DNA of 64,000 nucleotides from Triglochin maritima (GCA_963682175.1 OY821787.1:21988501-22052500), one strand, 5' to 3'. Positions 21,892 to 33,200 are shown, counted from the stretch's first letter. The notes: generated by a model from the letters alone, not told the origin. Numbers and translations: made by a program.

Positions 21892-21936
21892 GACCGCCAA
21901 TTGGCGGTCCAAGACTGCTAATTGGAGGTCCATTTT
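21892..21936. promoter_or_regulatory. Palindrome pair in U3 of element C
   Basis: GACCGCCAATTGGCGGTC is a perfect 18-bp palindrome. The adjoining unit GACTGCTAATTGGAGGTC is a degenerate copy. The 3' LTR of C begins inside this second unit. Confidence 0.75.
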
Positions 21937-22007
21937 GGCCCAAATCCTCTAAAATTTCTCCAGCACATGTATTAGAGGATGTTTAGGCTATTTTGGGTAT
22001 CTGTTTA

Positions 22008-22058
22008 GTCCCACATCGGGGGATTGTCCCGGTTTGCCTTTTTCCGTGGCTATAAATA
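22008..22058 (+). promoter_or_regulatory. snRNA-type USE plus TATA box in 5' LTR of C
   Basis: GTCCCACATCG (22008-22018) is identical to the plant U-snRNA upstream sequence element consensus RTCCCACATCG. It is followed after exactly 32 nt by TATAAATA (22051-22058). The 3' LTR copy has the same pair at 26516-26526 and 26559-26566. Confidence 0.6.
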
Positions 22059-22930
22059 GAACTCTTCACCTTCCATTGTAATCACTCCATATTTTAAGTG
22101 GTTATTCTTCCTACTAGAAGTGAGGCCTTGAAGCACACACTAAAGTAGGAGGATGCTACTTTTAATGTGAGTCATTTTAATACATGTTTTCTTTATTATG
22201 TTATTTATTTTATGTTTCTTGTTTTGCTTTGCTTAATCTCATTTCATTAGTTTTATTAGCTTAGTTAATATGCTTTCTTTGTTTAGTTTAATAATTAGTG
22301 TAATGTTTAGTGAGTAGTGTCATCCCCTTTGGGGGTGGAGTAGATGTACATACATGCAAATGAGAATGGATTGAATCCTTTATTTCCAATGTGTTGATAA
22401 AACATGAATGTATGCTTGCTTGTTTAGGATAGAATTTATAACTTGATGAGTTTTGCCAAAATGATTAGACACCTCTCATGCTTGTTTAGGTTCTGAAATA
22501 AACATCTTGCATATGTAAATGTTAATCAACTAAGTTGGTGAATAGATTGATAGGTTCTGCCACAACATTTAGACACTTCCTATGCATGATAACACCACCT
22601 TAATTTGTGCTTAAAGAATGTGTTCAACACCTACCTCTTTGCTTGTGTGAACTCACTCCACCCCTTAGGGGTTTTCCCATTTCTGTATTCTAGCATTCTT
22701 CCTTTGTTCTTAGCTTAGTTGTCATTTCATTGTTTGTTTCTTTCGTTCGCATTTCATACTTCTTAGCGTAGTTTAGTGTAGAGTAGCATAATCAATCTTT
22801 CTCCCCCAATTTTTGCCACTTGATTTCTGATAAACAAGAGGCTGCTCAACTCCCTGAGGACGACCCGTACTTGCCACCGCTTCATCGCGGCCGTGCACTT
22901 GCGGTTTAATTAAAACGTTCAACATGTTTT

Positions 22931-22948
22931 TGGTGCTGTTGCCGGGGA
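22931..22948 (+). other. Primer-binding site of element C
   Basis: TGGTGCTGTTGCCGGGGA, 16 of 18 matches to the tRNA-Asp complement. Confidence 0.85.
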
Positions 22949-23921
22949 GGTGCCAGTCCAGACTCTTGTTTGGACGATTCGAGTGGATTTAATTTTTGTT
23001 TTGTAGTTTTTCTTTGTTTCAGGAGACTTGGAGTCGAAAGGAGAGGCATCTGGAAAAATTTGGAGGAAAGCTGGGCAGTTTGGACCGCCACTCAGCGGCC
23101 TGAGACCGCCAATTGGCAGTCAGGTGAGTTGCTTTTGCCTTCATATTTCTTTGTCGTGTTGCCATAATTGATCTAGTAATCTGGGACTCAATTTTGCATG
23201 TTCTGACTCTTAGATTGTTCCCAGATTAATAATCAACTTCCCTTAAGCAACTTGGACCCTACAACTCAAAGTAAAAGATTAGGCATTCTTTTTGTTTAGC
23301 TCATGCATCATGTACGTGACTTAGGAATTTAGATTGTCTTTTATCTTAGCCTTATTTTCTGTTGCTGAGAGCTGGCGCGAGGTACGCACCTTCTACTCTC
23401 ATTCATGCATTTCGTATGAACATGCATTAGTTAGTAGGAAGTGCATTGCAACAAGTGTGAGTTGAGCGTTTGTTTGGAGAGTTGATTGCTAGATTTAGAC
23501 TCCAAAACGCTACTAAGGAGGGGATGTCCCATAAAAGATAAGGTGGGGGATTTCATCACCCTTTCCTTCGCCCCAAAAACCACACTAATCAATAGCCTAA
23601 TTTTAAAATCAAGTAGACATTGGCCTTAAGGAATTCGGACGCATTAGGAGAGTGATCCGGTCCCGACCGTCATGACCTGATCGGCGTTGCCCACTTTGTC
23701 GATAGTAGGAGAGACGAGATCCCCGGATCTTGGCTCACTTGCTCGTCGTAGTTAGGCGTGTTGAGGCCGTGTGACCTCGCAGTTAGGCGTCGTCTAGCTG
23801 TAAGGACCTATAGCGACCTTAGGATTGCTTGAGCCTTGTTTGCTTGTGTGCTTCTACCTGTACCCATCCGCCGTAGCATAAGGACTTCTTCCTTTCTCTC
23901 CTGAGTCATTCTTTCTTTCCT
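22949..23921 (+). other. Leader of element C
   Basis: Untranslated, about 1 kb. Two palindrome units lie at 23083-23100 and 23104-23121, followed by CAGGTGAGT, which fits a splice donor but is unproven. The block GTCCCATAAAAGATAAGG near 23,528 is shared with the A, E and F leaders. Confidence 0.75.
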
Positions 23922-25340
23922 GTGTCCCCCCGTCTTCTCCTCTACATACATTCGTTATTAAAAAATATATATATTTGGTGTGTGTGCCCTTTGTGCATGC
24001 TTTCGTGGACACGAGACGAGAGTGGTCGTTTGACGAGGAGCGTTGTCAATCTGGCTTCGGTCATCGATTTCTCGACACCTTCCTCCTCTTGTGTCGCACA
24101 TAGTTTGGGTTCATTGGCTACTAATTTCCGCGAGGAGGAGCAATTGCTGGACCCACCTGAGCGTCATGTTGTCGTTCCCATACCTCTACGTGATCGATGC
24201 TACCCGAGCCGTACTGCTCTACCTTCATGCATCGTATTGCCAGAGGCTAATGGGAACCATTTTGAGGTTAAGTCTCAGTTTATCTCCATGCTCCCTCATT
24301 TCACTGGGAAAGGTGACCCCTATATCTTTCTCAGGGAATTTGAGGAGGTTTGTGTTATGTTCAAGCTGCAACAACTTAGCACAGACTCCATCCATCTTAG
24401 GCTTGTCCCCTTTGCGCTGAAGGATGACGCCAAGAAGTGGTTGTACAGCAACCAGGCGAATGCCTTTAGGACTTGGGATGAGTTTCAATCTGCATTCCTC
24501 AAGAAGTACTTCCCAAATCATCAGACTCAAAAATTGAGGAACGAAATCAATTCGTTCTATCAACTTGAGACCGAGACATTTCATGCATATCTAGAGAGGT
24601 TCAAGGAGATACTATCCTCATGCCCTCACCATGGCATTGAGTTGTGGCGCCTTTGTCAGATTGTGTACGAGGGTCTTCACATCCCGTCAAGAACACTCCT
24701 TGAGTCCATGTGTCAAGGAGAGTTCTTGGGAAAGGATGAAAGGGAGGCATGGGCTTTCCTAGAAGACCTTGCTGAGAAAACCATGCAATGGGAGAGTGTG
24801 AGGGAACCACCAGCATCATCTAGTATAGGAGCGAGGATCGCGAATGCAAACTCGACTAGATCGGGTACCGCATTTGCTATCGATACCACTACGGCCACCG
24901 AGGCACGCATGGCGGCCTTAATGCGTCGTATGGATTCGATTGAACTCCAAAACCAAAAAAGTGCACCTCACATGTCCACATCTGGTCGAATTCCCTGTCA
25001 TTCATGTGGTAGGATAGGTCATGTAGAAAGCGAGTGTGCGTTCATTCCTCCTGAGATGGAACATGTCAACGTCATCTATGACAGAGCTACGAATGACCCA
25101 TACTCATCATCTTATAATCCTGGATGGAGGAACCACCCCAATTTTTCATGGAACAAAACTAATACCCCGGGTGGTCCTTCAAACTCCTCTAGACCACATT
25201 ACCAATCACACCAACCTCCCATGCATGCGCATTCCTATCAGCCACCCCAAGCGCCAACCACCAATCAATCGGGTTTCCCAAATTCCAATAATATGGAAAC
25301 CCGATTCAATTCGCTTCAGACCTTGACTCGTGGAATTTAA
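23922..25340 (+). pseudogene. gag: Athila C gag (capsid and zinc knuckle)
   Basis: 472-codon frame. Residues ~125-275 form the Retrotrans_gag capsid-like domain (GKGDPYIFLREFEEVCVMFK, ALKDDAKKWLY, FHAYLERFKE). Residues ~360-373 are the zinc knuckle CHSCGRIGHVESEC. The rest is Pro/His/Gln-rich. It ends at TAA 25338-25340 where E has GAA; reading resumes 6 codons later. The true start is uncertain: the first ATG gives a hydrophobic N-terminus without relatives, so translation may begin further in. Gag packages the RNA in cytoplasmic particles. Confidence 0.9.
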
Positions 25341-25346
25341 AACTCA

Positions 25347-26428
25347 ATGAAAAATTTCATGTCAACCACGAGTCAAGTTCTCACTTCAAATCAGCAGACC
25401 ATCAAATCTCTAGAGCTTCAGTTGGGCCAATCGGCTCAGTCTGTACATGAAAGAGAGAGATGGACTTTTCCTAGCCAGTCTGAGGCTAACCGCCGTATGT
25501 ACCAACAACAACACATGCAAAATGAGAATGTGGTACCTCAGGGGAGGCAACTGAACCATGTGGAGGAACCTGTTCACCATGTCAATTCCATTGTGACCTT
25601 AAGGAATGGAAAACAGGTTGACAATCACATTTCCTTGCCACACCCACCACCATCTATGCAGCCCCTCAGTGGGAATGGTGGTGAAGAAGAGGCTGAGGGT
25701 GAGGGTAATACACAAAGGCTTTCTTCTCAGGCACCGCAGAAAACCTACATGCCAAAAGCTCCCTATCCAAGTAGGTTAACCAAAAAGCAGAGTGACAACA
25801 TGGACAAGATATTAGAGGTGTTTAAGCAAGTAAAGGTTAACATCCCCTTGTTGGATGTCATCCAACAAATATCTCAATATGCCAAAGTGTTGAAGGATCT
25901 TTGCACAACCAAGAGGAAGACCAATGTTCCTAAGAAAGCATTCTTGGCTGCAAATATCAGCTCACTTTTGTCTAATCCTACCTACACAAAATACAAGGAC
26001 CCTGGGTGTCCTACTATTCAGTGTACGATAGGGGACACTAGAATGAGCAATGTTTTGCTTGATTTAGGATCAGCAGTCAACCTCCTCCCATTCTCTGTTT
26101 ATAAACAGTTGAACTTGGGAGAATTGAAACCAACGAAGATCACCCTCCAATTGGCGGATAGATCCATTCGTATTCCCATGGGGATTATCGAGGATGTGCT
26201 TATCAAAGTTGGAGATTTTATATTTCCAGTCGATTTTGTTGTCCTCGATACCAATCATGTTGCGAACACCCACTCTCGAATACCTTTGATTTTGGGTAGA
26301 CCATTTCTGGGAACCTCCAATGCCTTGATTAATTGGAGAAATGGTCTCATGAAGCTCTCATTCAGAAACATGAGTGCCGAGTTTCATGTGTTCAACTCTG
26401 GTAAGCAACAGGAACCCATGGATGAACC
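25347..26428 (+). pseudogene. pol: Athila C gag tail and protease
   Basis: The frame continues gag after one stop: coiled segment (NFMSTTSQVLTSNQQTIKSL), linker (HHVNSIVTLRNGKQVDN), conserved PKAPYPSRLTKKQSDN and PTYTKYKDPGCPTIQCTIGD. The protease follows with LLDLGSAVNLLPFSVY and IPLILGRPFLGTSNALI. The reading ends FNSGKQQEPMDEP, where the deletion joins it to LTR sequence; the last residues to TAG at 26,481-26,483 are LTR-encoded. No RT follows. Confidence 0.9.
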
Positions 26429-27433
26429 ATTGGCGGTCCATTTTGGCCCAAATCCTCTAAAATTTCTCCAACACATGTATTAGAGGATGTTTAGGCTATT
26501 TTTGGTATCTGTTTAGTCCCACATCGGGGGATTGTCCCGGTTTGCCTTTTTCCATGGCTATAAATAGAACTCTTCGCCTTCCATTGTAATCACTCCATAT
26601 TTTAAGTGGCTATTCTTCCTACTAGAAGTGAGGCCTTGAAGCACACACTAAAGTAGGAGGATGCTACTTTTAATGTGAGTAATTTTAATACAAGGTCTCT
26701 TTATTATGTTGTTTGTTTTATGTTTCTTGTTTTGCTTTGCGTAATCTCATTTCATTAGTTTTATTAGCTTAGTTAATATGCTTTCTTTGTTTAGTTTAAT
26801 AATTACTGTAATGTTTAGTGAGTAGTGTCATCCACTTTGGGGGGTGGAGTAGATGTACATACATGCAAATGAGAATGGATTGAATGTTTTATTTCCAATG
26901 TGTTGATAAAACATGAATGTATGCTTGCTGGTTTAGGATAGAATTTATAACTTGTTGAGTTTTGCCAAAATGATTAGACACCTCTCATGCTTGTTTAGGT
27001 TCTGAAATAAACATCTTGCATATGTAAATGTTAATCAACTAAGCTGGTGAATAGATTGATAGGTTCTGCCACAACATTTAGACACTTCCTATGCATGATA
27101 ACACCACCTTAATTTGTGCTTAAAGAATGTGTTCAACACCTACCTCTTTGCTTGTGTGAACTCACTCCACCCCTTAGGGGTTTTCCCATTTCTGTATTCT
27201 AGCATTCTTCCTTTGTTCTTAGCTTAGTTGTCATTTCATTGTTTGTTTCTTTCGTTCGCATTTCATACTTCTTAGCGTAGTTTAGTGTAGAGTAGCATAA
27301 TCAATCTTTCTCCCCCAATTTTTGCCACTTGATTTCTGATAAACAAGAGGCTGCTCAACTCCCTGAGGACGACCCGTACTTGCCACCGCTTCATCGCGGC
27401 CGTGCACTTGCGGTTTAATTAAAATGTTCAACA
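26429..27433 (+). repeat. Truncated 3' LTR of element C
   Basis: The last 1005 bp of the LTR, starting ATTGGCGGTCCATTTTGGCC at the half-palindrome. The promoter pair is kept (26516-26566). Ends GTTCAACA before the TSD. Confidence 0.93.
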
Positions 27434-28703
27434 GAAATGGTGTGAGTGTTGCTGCGATTGTACAATGTTCTATGGAGCTTCAATTATCTGGTGGTTTAAA
27501 TTTATGTTTAAAGAACGTTTATTATGTGTCTTCGATTAGCAAGAATATTATTTTTGTGTCATGTTTGGATATGGATAATTTTAATATAAATATTTCAAAT
27601 TCTTGGAATGGTCTCTATTTGCTTGAATTGAATAATAGACAAATCTTAAACATATAACAAAAGGCTTAAAACTACTCACATGAATTATACTCTCTTGTGG
27701 CATTATCGTCTTGGTCACATAAATGAAAAACACATCAGGAAATTGCAAGAAGCTAACCTTCTTGGTCAACTTGATTTTAAATCATTGGAGACGTACGAAC
27801 CTTGCATAGTGGGCAAAATGACCAAGAGGCCTTTCAAGAAAAAAGGACCGAGAGCGAATGACTTGTTGGATTTGATACATTCAAATGTATGTGGTCTGAT
27901 GAGTACTAGTGAAAGAGACGGTTTTAGGTACTTCATTACGTTCACGGATGACTATAGTCGTTATGGCAATATTTATCTAATGAGAAACAAAAGTGAATCC
28001 TTTGACAAGTTCAAGGAATTCAAGAATGAAGTAGAGAACCAACTCCACAAGAAAATCAAGTCTCTACGAACGGATCGTGGAGGTGAGTACTTAAGTACTG
28101 AATTTGACTCATTCCTAAAGGAGTGTGGTATTGTACCACAACTCACCCCTCCCGGTACACCTCAGTAGAATGGAGTATCAAAAAGGAGGAATTGGACATT
28201 ACTCGATATGGTTCGATCAATGTGAGTCAAGCTGAATTGCCACTTTACTTTTGGAGTATGCACTAGAAGGTTCGGCTTACACACTAAATATTGTTCCATC
28301 CAAATCCTTAGAGAAAACACCTTATGAGCTATGGAGTGGTAAAACACCTAAGCTCAATTTTCTCAAGATTTGGGGTTGTGAGACCAACAGCAAGAGATTG
28401 ATGTCGACTAAACTTCAACCAAAAGCGGATAAGTGCTTCTTTATAGGTTATCCTCGTGAGACAAGAGGATACTACTTTTGGCATATAACCTCCAATCGAG
28501 TGATTGTAGAGAGGGATGCCGTATTTCAAGAAAATGAATTTCTGGAAAGAATAAAAAGTAGTGGGAGTAGAGTGTGCTTGAGGAGACTCAAGATATTCTA
28601 CAAGATCATTATATGAATGATGTCATTCAAGATCATGAAGGCCCAACCGAGGTTCCTTTGGTTAGTGGGAGCGTGAGTGAGAGACCCTCGCAAGCAATTA
28701 ACT
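27434..28703 (+). pseudogene. pol: copia D protease end, pre-integrase and integrase (right piece)
   Basis: Continues copia D after element C: LKNVYYVSSISKNIIFVSCL (protease end), LLWHYRLGHINEKHIRKLQE (pre-integrase zinc site; one Cys of the CxxC pair is Tyr), then the integrase core with FRYFITFTDDYSRYGNIYLM and [11 protein letters not shown]. The first catalytic Asp of the core is Asn (IHSNVCG). TAG at 28166-28168 replaces the first Gln of QQNGV or its neighbour. A further frame 28,251-28,616 carries YELWSGKTP and CFFIGYPRETRGYYF. It ends at about 28,703, so RT and RNase H are missing. A different family from copia H and I. Confidence 0.88.
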
Positions 28704-29275
28704 AAGGTGGGGGTTGTCCCATAAAAGATAATGTGGGGGTTGTCCCATAAAAGATAAGGTGGGAGATTTCATCACCCTTTCCTTGGCCCCAAAAATCACT
28801 CTTAGTCAAGTCTTAACTAAAAGCAAGTAGACATTGGCCCTAGGATTTCGGACGCACTAGGAGAGTATTCTAGTTGAGACTGTCATTGCCTGATCGGCGT
28901 TGCCTACCTTGTCGATAGTAGGAGGTACTGGATCTCCAGATCTGGTATCACTTGCTGGGCATTGTGGTCCTCATTGTAGGGAGGTGAGGCGTGTTGAGGC
29001 TAGTGACCTCGAAGTTAGGCGTCGTCTAGCCTAAGGACCCATAACCTTAAGTTGATTGAGTCGTGCTTGCTAGTTAGGCTTTTACCTGATCCCATTACCC
29101 ACGCTACCTCTGGGAGTCTTCCCTTCTCCTCTGAGTCATCTTCTTCTCACCTTCTTCTACGTTATAGTCTCCTCCCCTTTACACTCTCTGTTAGCGTTCT
29201 AGGGTCAAGTCGAGCACTTTTTGCGAGCTTTGCCTCGTGGTGGTGAGAGTGGTCGACTCGAGAGTTTTTGTTGAG
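28704..29275 (+). other. Leader of element F
   Basis: Untranslated, near-identical in long stretches to the Athila A leader (46,550-46,900). A ~27-bp unit (GTGGGGGTTGTCCCATAAAA, then GATAA) is tandemly doubled at 28,706-28,758. From about 29,110 it resembles the B leader before the ATG. Confidence 0.75.
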
Positions 29276-30766
29276 ATGGATGGTTACCTTGGCGACCATC
29301 CATATCATTGTTGGGACCAGGACAATTCTCCCTGGTACTCCCGACCCATGCGTCCTGGGGTGCCTCAGACAAACACCCCGTATGGTTGGGATAATCTTAA
29401 TTGTGTGACTGGGCATTCTTCTTATTGGGGTAATATGAGAGAGGCGTCGATTGCTAGACCACCATCTCGTTACGTCGGATCATATGTTGCTCATCAAACT
29501 GAGACATTACAAGAACCTTTGGCCTCTTTCATGCATGTGGTAGATGACATGAGTGCACCGGTGGCTCCAGTAGCCGTACCGTGCAACTCTTGTGGGTTGA
29601 GTGGTCATGTTATCGGGGAATGTCCTTATGTTCCCCTAGAGCCTGAGTATGAGCATACATTTTCCCAAAATGATCAATATGACCATTAAGCATCCGCGTA
29701 CAACCCGAGAGGGATGGATTCGTGGGGAGACAATTCTTATCCAAATTCTTATACTTCATTTTCATCCCAATATCCTCCTCCCGAATACCTAGAATTCTAC
29801 CAACACCCCGCTTCAAATCATTGGACTCATTCTCAGCCCATCAACACCCAACCCCAAAATTTCCCAAGCTCTTACTTGGACCTCATAGTTGACCGCATAC
29901 CTGATTCCTTGACACAAACTTTCCTTACGTTCATGGAAACCACTCAACAGTTCATACAAAATATGGCACTACAAGTGAGTCAAATGTCGTAGTAATTACG
30001 TGAACGTGAGGAGAGTAACTTTTCTTGTCAACATGAGGATTCATCTTTTGATATCGAACCACCACCACATCTACAAATTCAAAGCACAATCTTTCAAAGT
30101 CAAACTCCTAGTTAGTCTGAGGGACTTGGGGTTTCAATTCACGATCACTTAGTGGAGGATTCGATTCAAATTGAGAAAAACAAGGACCAAATTCATTATG
30201 AGTCGGCATAGGATTGTGCCTTATCTTTTTGTCCCGTGCCCCTTAAGCCACATGATCTTCATGTTGTGCCTCTTAAGGACTCACCTCTGGTGGAGCAGGA
30301 GCTCCCTAGTACCCTCAATTTCAAACAACCTGATGAGAGTTTGCCTCTCACTATTGTTCCAGATCATCTTGGAAATGATGGAACATCAAACAACTACATT
30401 GGTAATGAGGGTATTAGGAGTTCCTTGGAGGATACCTTGGGTATGACACCCACTTTTTGTTCGCCTGGTGTGTCGGACATGCCTAACGAGGTTCTTGACC
30501 TCGTTCCAACGCACCAGCATGTTGGTTGGAGAGTTTGGATTGACGATCATAACTTCAGCACCGCAATGGGAGAAACTCTTCTTCCGTTGCCCTATATTTC
30601 CCAAACTCTTGAGAGGTTCAAGCTCTTTCAATTTGATCATTTGAATGAGACGCCTTTGCGTCCAATTCATGAACCTCTCCTTTCATCTTGTGCTCTTTGT
30701 GAGGGGAGCCCAAACATGAGTATTCTAGCCCCGCGTGGTGTCATGTTCCCTTTCCAAGTTCATTGA
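29276..30766 (+). pseudogene. Mini gag-pol relic of element F
   Basis: Same architecture as the B relic: MDGYLGDHPYHCWDQDN start, zinc knuckle CNSCGLSGHVIGEC, coil ETTQQFIQNMALQVSQMS, linker SPLVEQELPSTLNFKQPDES, and GWRVWIDDHNFSTAMGE at the relic RT start. Stops: TAA at about 29,687 (B has TAC), and three CAG to TAG changes at 29990-29992, 30113-30115 and 30209-30211. B has sense codons at all four, and F has CAG at the stop of B, so the two copies decayed independently from an ancestor with a continuous frame. No protease or catalytic RT is present. Confidence 0.78.
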
Positions 30767-32351
30767 CCCATTCTTGAGGTTCCCATTTGATGTCTTTTGA
30801 CAAATGAAGATGGGAACTTATGTTTGTACATAGTTATATTAAAAAAAAAAAAAGTACAATGAAAGACTCCTGCAGTGAGCATCGATTGTTGTGGGCTCAA
30901 ACCCTTGAGTATTTGGGCCCCATTTTTTTCCCGTATTTGTATCCATTCTTTAGCATCTCACAGGTTTTGAGGGAATTCGGGTTTGTGTCCATCAATATGA
31001 CCTTGAACTTCCCTTTGTACTTCATGTTGGTGAGATCTCTCCTTTTTCATGCATAAATCCATGTAGTGTCTTGCTCTCATTGATTGAGGACAATGCATGA
31101 AGTAGGTGTGGGGGGTGTTTTTACATGTGTACATAGTCGAGTCTTTTCCTTTGATTTTTGTTTTCTTTTGTGTGCATTGTTAGGGTCATGTTAGTGTGTT
31201 GCATTTAATATCGATATTTCTGCTTGCCATGATCCTTGGGTGACTTGTCTTCTTTTGCTTGCCTAGTGCTTAACAAATTTCACATTTCATTCAAAATCTT
31301 CATGTGTTTGCGAAAGAAAATATTTTGTGCAAAACCATTGAGAGGCAAAGTAAAAAGAAAGCTCCCAAAATTGTCTTGAACTTGATGCATTAGGATATCT
31401 AGTACAGTGGCTTTAGGATTTATGGAGTCGTTAGGATGCACCCCAGTTTTCCATTGGGGTCAGTAATCGTAGGGTTTCAGTGCTCAAACATTGAAAGAAG
31501 TCCACCCTGAACCTAGTGAGTCAATAATTCGTGTCTGTTAACTTAAGGAAGTTTGTTGTAGTCAAGGACCCTTTAAATCTTGTTGTGAGACATTAAGTGT
31601 AGGGGTTTTGGTTCATGCGTAGATAAGAAATAAGTGAGTAGGTGTTCTCTATTCTTACACGGCTCCTATCACTCGGGAAAGTAGGTCTGAGGGGACTTTG
31701 TGCCTGGTGCTTTCGAGTCATCTGACTTGGGATGCGTCGACCGAACTCTCATTACACGGGTGGTAGGGATTGCCCTATGTGGAGATTTGGGGAATGGTGT
31801 ACGTGATAGTGTAAGTCCTCATGGGCAATGATGCACGAAGCCTGACCTTGGGAGAATAAAGCTCCAACTAATAAAAAGAAAAGAAAAAAAATGAGAAAAG
31901 AAACAAAAAGAAAAAAAAAATGGTAATGCAAAGAAGAACCTTAATGGACCTTACACTTTGTATCACTTGAGAATGTTGAGGTTGTCCATGTCGTTCACTT
32001 AATTCCTTATTTAACTTACACGAATGGTTCATTAGGCTAGGTGTGTTGACTGATTACCTATATAGAGTCGGCCCGTAGGATTACCGCGTCCCATGATCGG
32101 CAAATTATGTCGAACGAGTCGAGTGTCTAGATTGAATAATGCATCTTGTTCGGATTTTGTGGGTATATCCGCTGAAAACCCTCAAGAGACAACACTCCTC
32201 CTCCTTCGAAACAAGGAGGTTTAACGACTTGTTGCACGTTCTAAGTGCAACCTTGATTCCTACGAAAGTGAGTTAGGATTTATTGTTTCTCGTTTGTTTT
32301 TCTCTTTCTTTGTTTTGCTCAGGACTAGCAAAAACTTAGGTGTGGGGGGAT
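30767..32351 (+). other. 3' untranslated region of element F
   Basis: No gene. Closely matches Athila A 52,540-54,089. Contains A-rich runs (30,840-30,855; 31,862-31,922) and the purine tract AGGTGTGGGGGGATT before the LTR. Confidence 0.8.
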
Positions 32352-33200
32352 TTGATTGACATCATTTTATGCTTATATTTGTATCTTATATCCATTATCT
32401 TACACCTAAGTAATGCTACGTGACGAGTATTATGATTGAATTTCAAAAATAAATAGGTTTGAAGAGATGAAGCATGAAAGGACCCAAAAGCACGGAAAAA
32501 TGACTTAATTGTGAGACCTGGGGACTAAGATGTCCTTTGGGGGTGGAGTAGTTAAATTTCCTTTCAGTATAATGTCTCATTTTGTTAATGTAGGTAGTGT
32601 AATGATTAGTGAGTAGTTCCATCCCCTTTGGGGGTGGAGTAGATTTATGTACATGTTATGTAGGTGGTATGAATGCTAGATATTATTGTTTGTGAGAGAT
32701 ATTAGTATGTTTGCTTGAATTAATCAGAACTTTATTTGATGGTTTCTGCCATAGTTAGGTACACTCCATGCTCGTTATGTTCTTAATAACAACCTTGCAT
32801 TGCTCATATTAATCACCTAGGTTAGTGTTGTAAATGATAGGTCTTGCCATGAGGTACTTCTTATGCATGAACAAACACTAACCACACTTGAGCTTACTGT
32901 ATGCATTCACCACACTTATTTCATGTGCACACACACACTCCACCCCTTAGGGGTTTTCCATTCCTGAGTTTTATCTCCTCATTAGTTGCTTAGTTTAGTT
33001 TGTTTTGTCATTTCATTTCATGCTTTTTAGTTTCCTAGTTTAGATTAGTGTAGTTTAGTATAATCAATATTTCCCTCCCTTCTTTCCCACTCGCCTTCGC
33101 ACAAACCAAAAGTCGACACACCTCCCTGTGGATCGACCCGTATTTGCCACCGCTTCAACGCGGCCGTGCACTTGCGGTTTATTTTAAAACGAATCAATCA
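32352..33200 (+). repeat. 3' LTR of element F with internal deletion
   Basis: 849 bp, against 1.54 kb in A. The deletion near 32,533 removes the palindrome block, snRNA-like element and TATA box. Ends ACGAATCAATCA, followed directly by CACTA intron DNA (AGAACCTTTGG). Confidence 0.88.

Larger units (their letters stand above)
21523..22924 (+). repeat. 5' LTR of element C
   Basis: 1402 bp, TGATTGACTTC...GTTCAACA. Contains the palindrome GACCGCCAATTGGCGGTC (21892-21909) and a weaker second unit, then the snRNA-like element and TATA box. Confidence 0.95.
21523..27433 (+). mobile_element. Athila-type gypsy element C, pol deleted
   Basis: Flanked by TSD gaaat (21518-21522 and 27434-27438) inside copia D. 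The 5' LTR is complete (1402 bp). Primer site, leader, gag and protease follow, then a junction at about 26,428 leads directly into the 3' LTR at LTR position ~398. All of RT, RNase H, integrase, the 3' region and the first ~400 bp of the 3' LTR are missing. The remaining 1005 bp of the two LTRs are nearly identical by eye. Confidence 0.93.
28704..33200 (+). mobile_element. Non-autonomous LTR element F, 5'-truncated
   Basis: Begins inside the leader, with no 5' LTR or primer site. It carries the same shortened gag-pol relic as B (29,276-30,766), a 3' region like that of Athila A, and a 3' LTR of the A type (TGATTGACATC...AATCAATCA) with a large internal deletion. It thus combines B-like coding sequence with A-like flanks. 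Confidence 0.88.

Noticed and set aside
21892..21936. CRISPR-like or satellite array of palindromes
   Set aside because: Only one or two units per site and no regular spacers; the copies sit at fixed places in LTRs and leaders.
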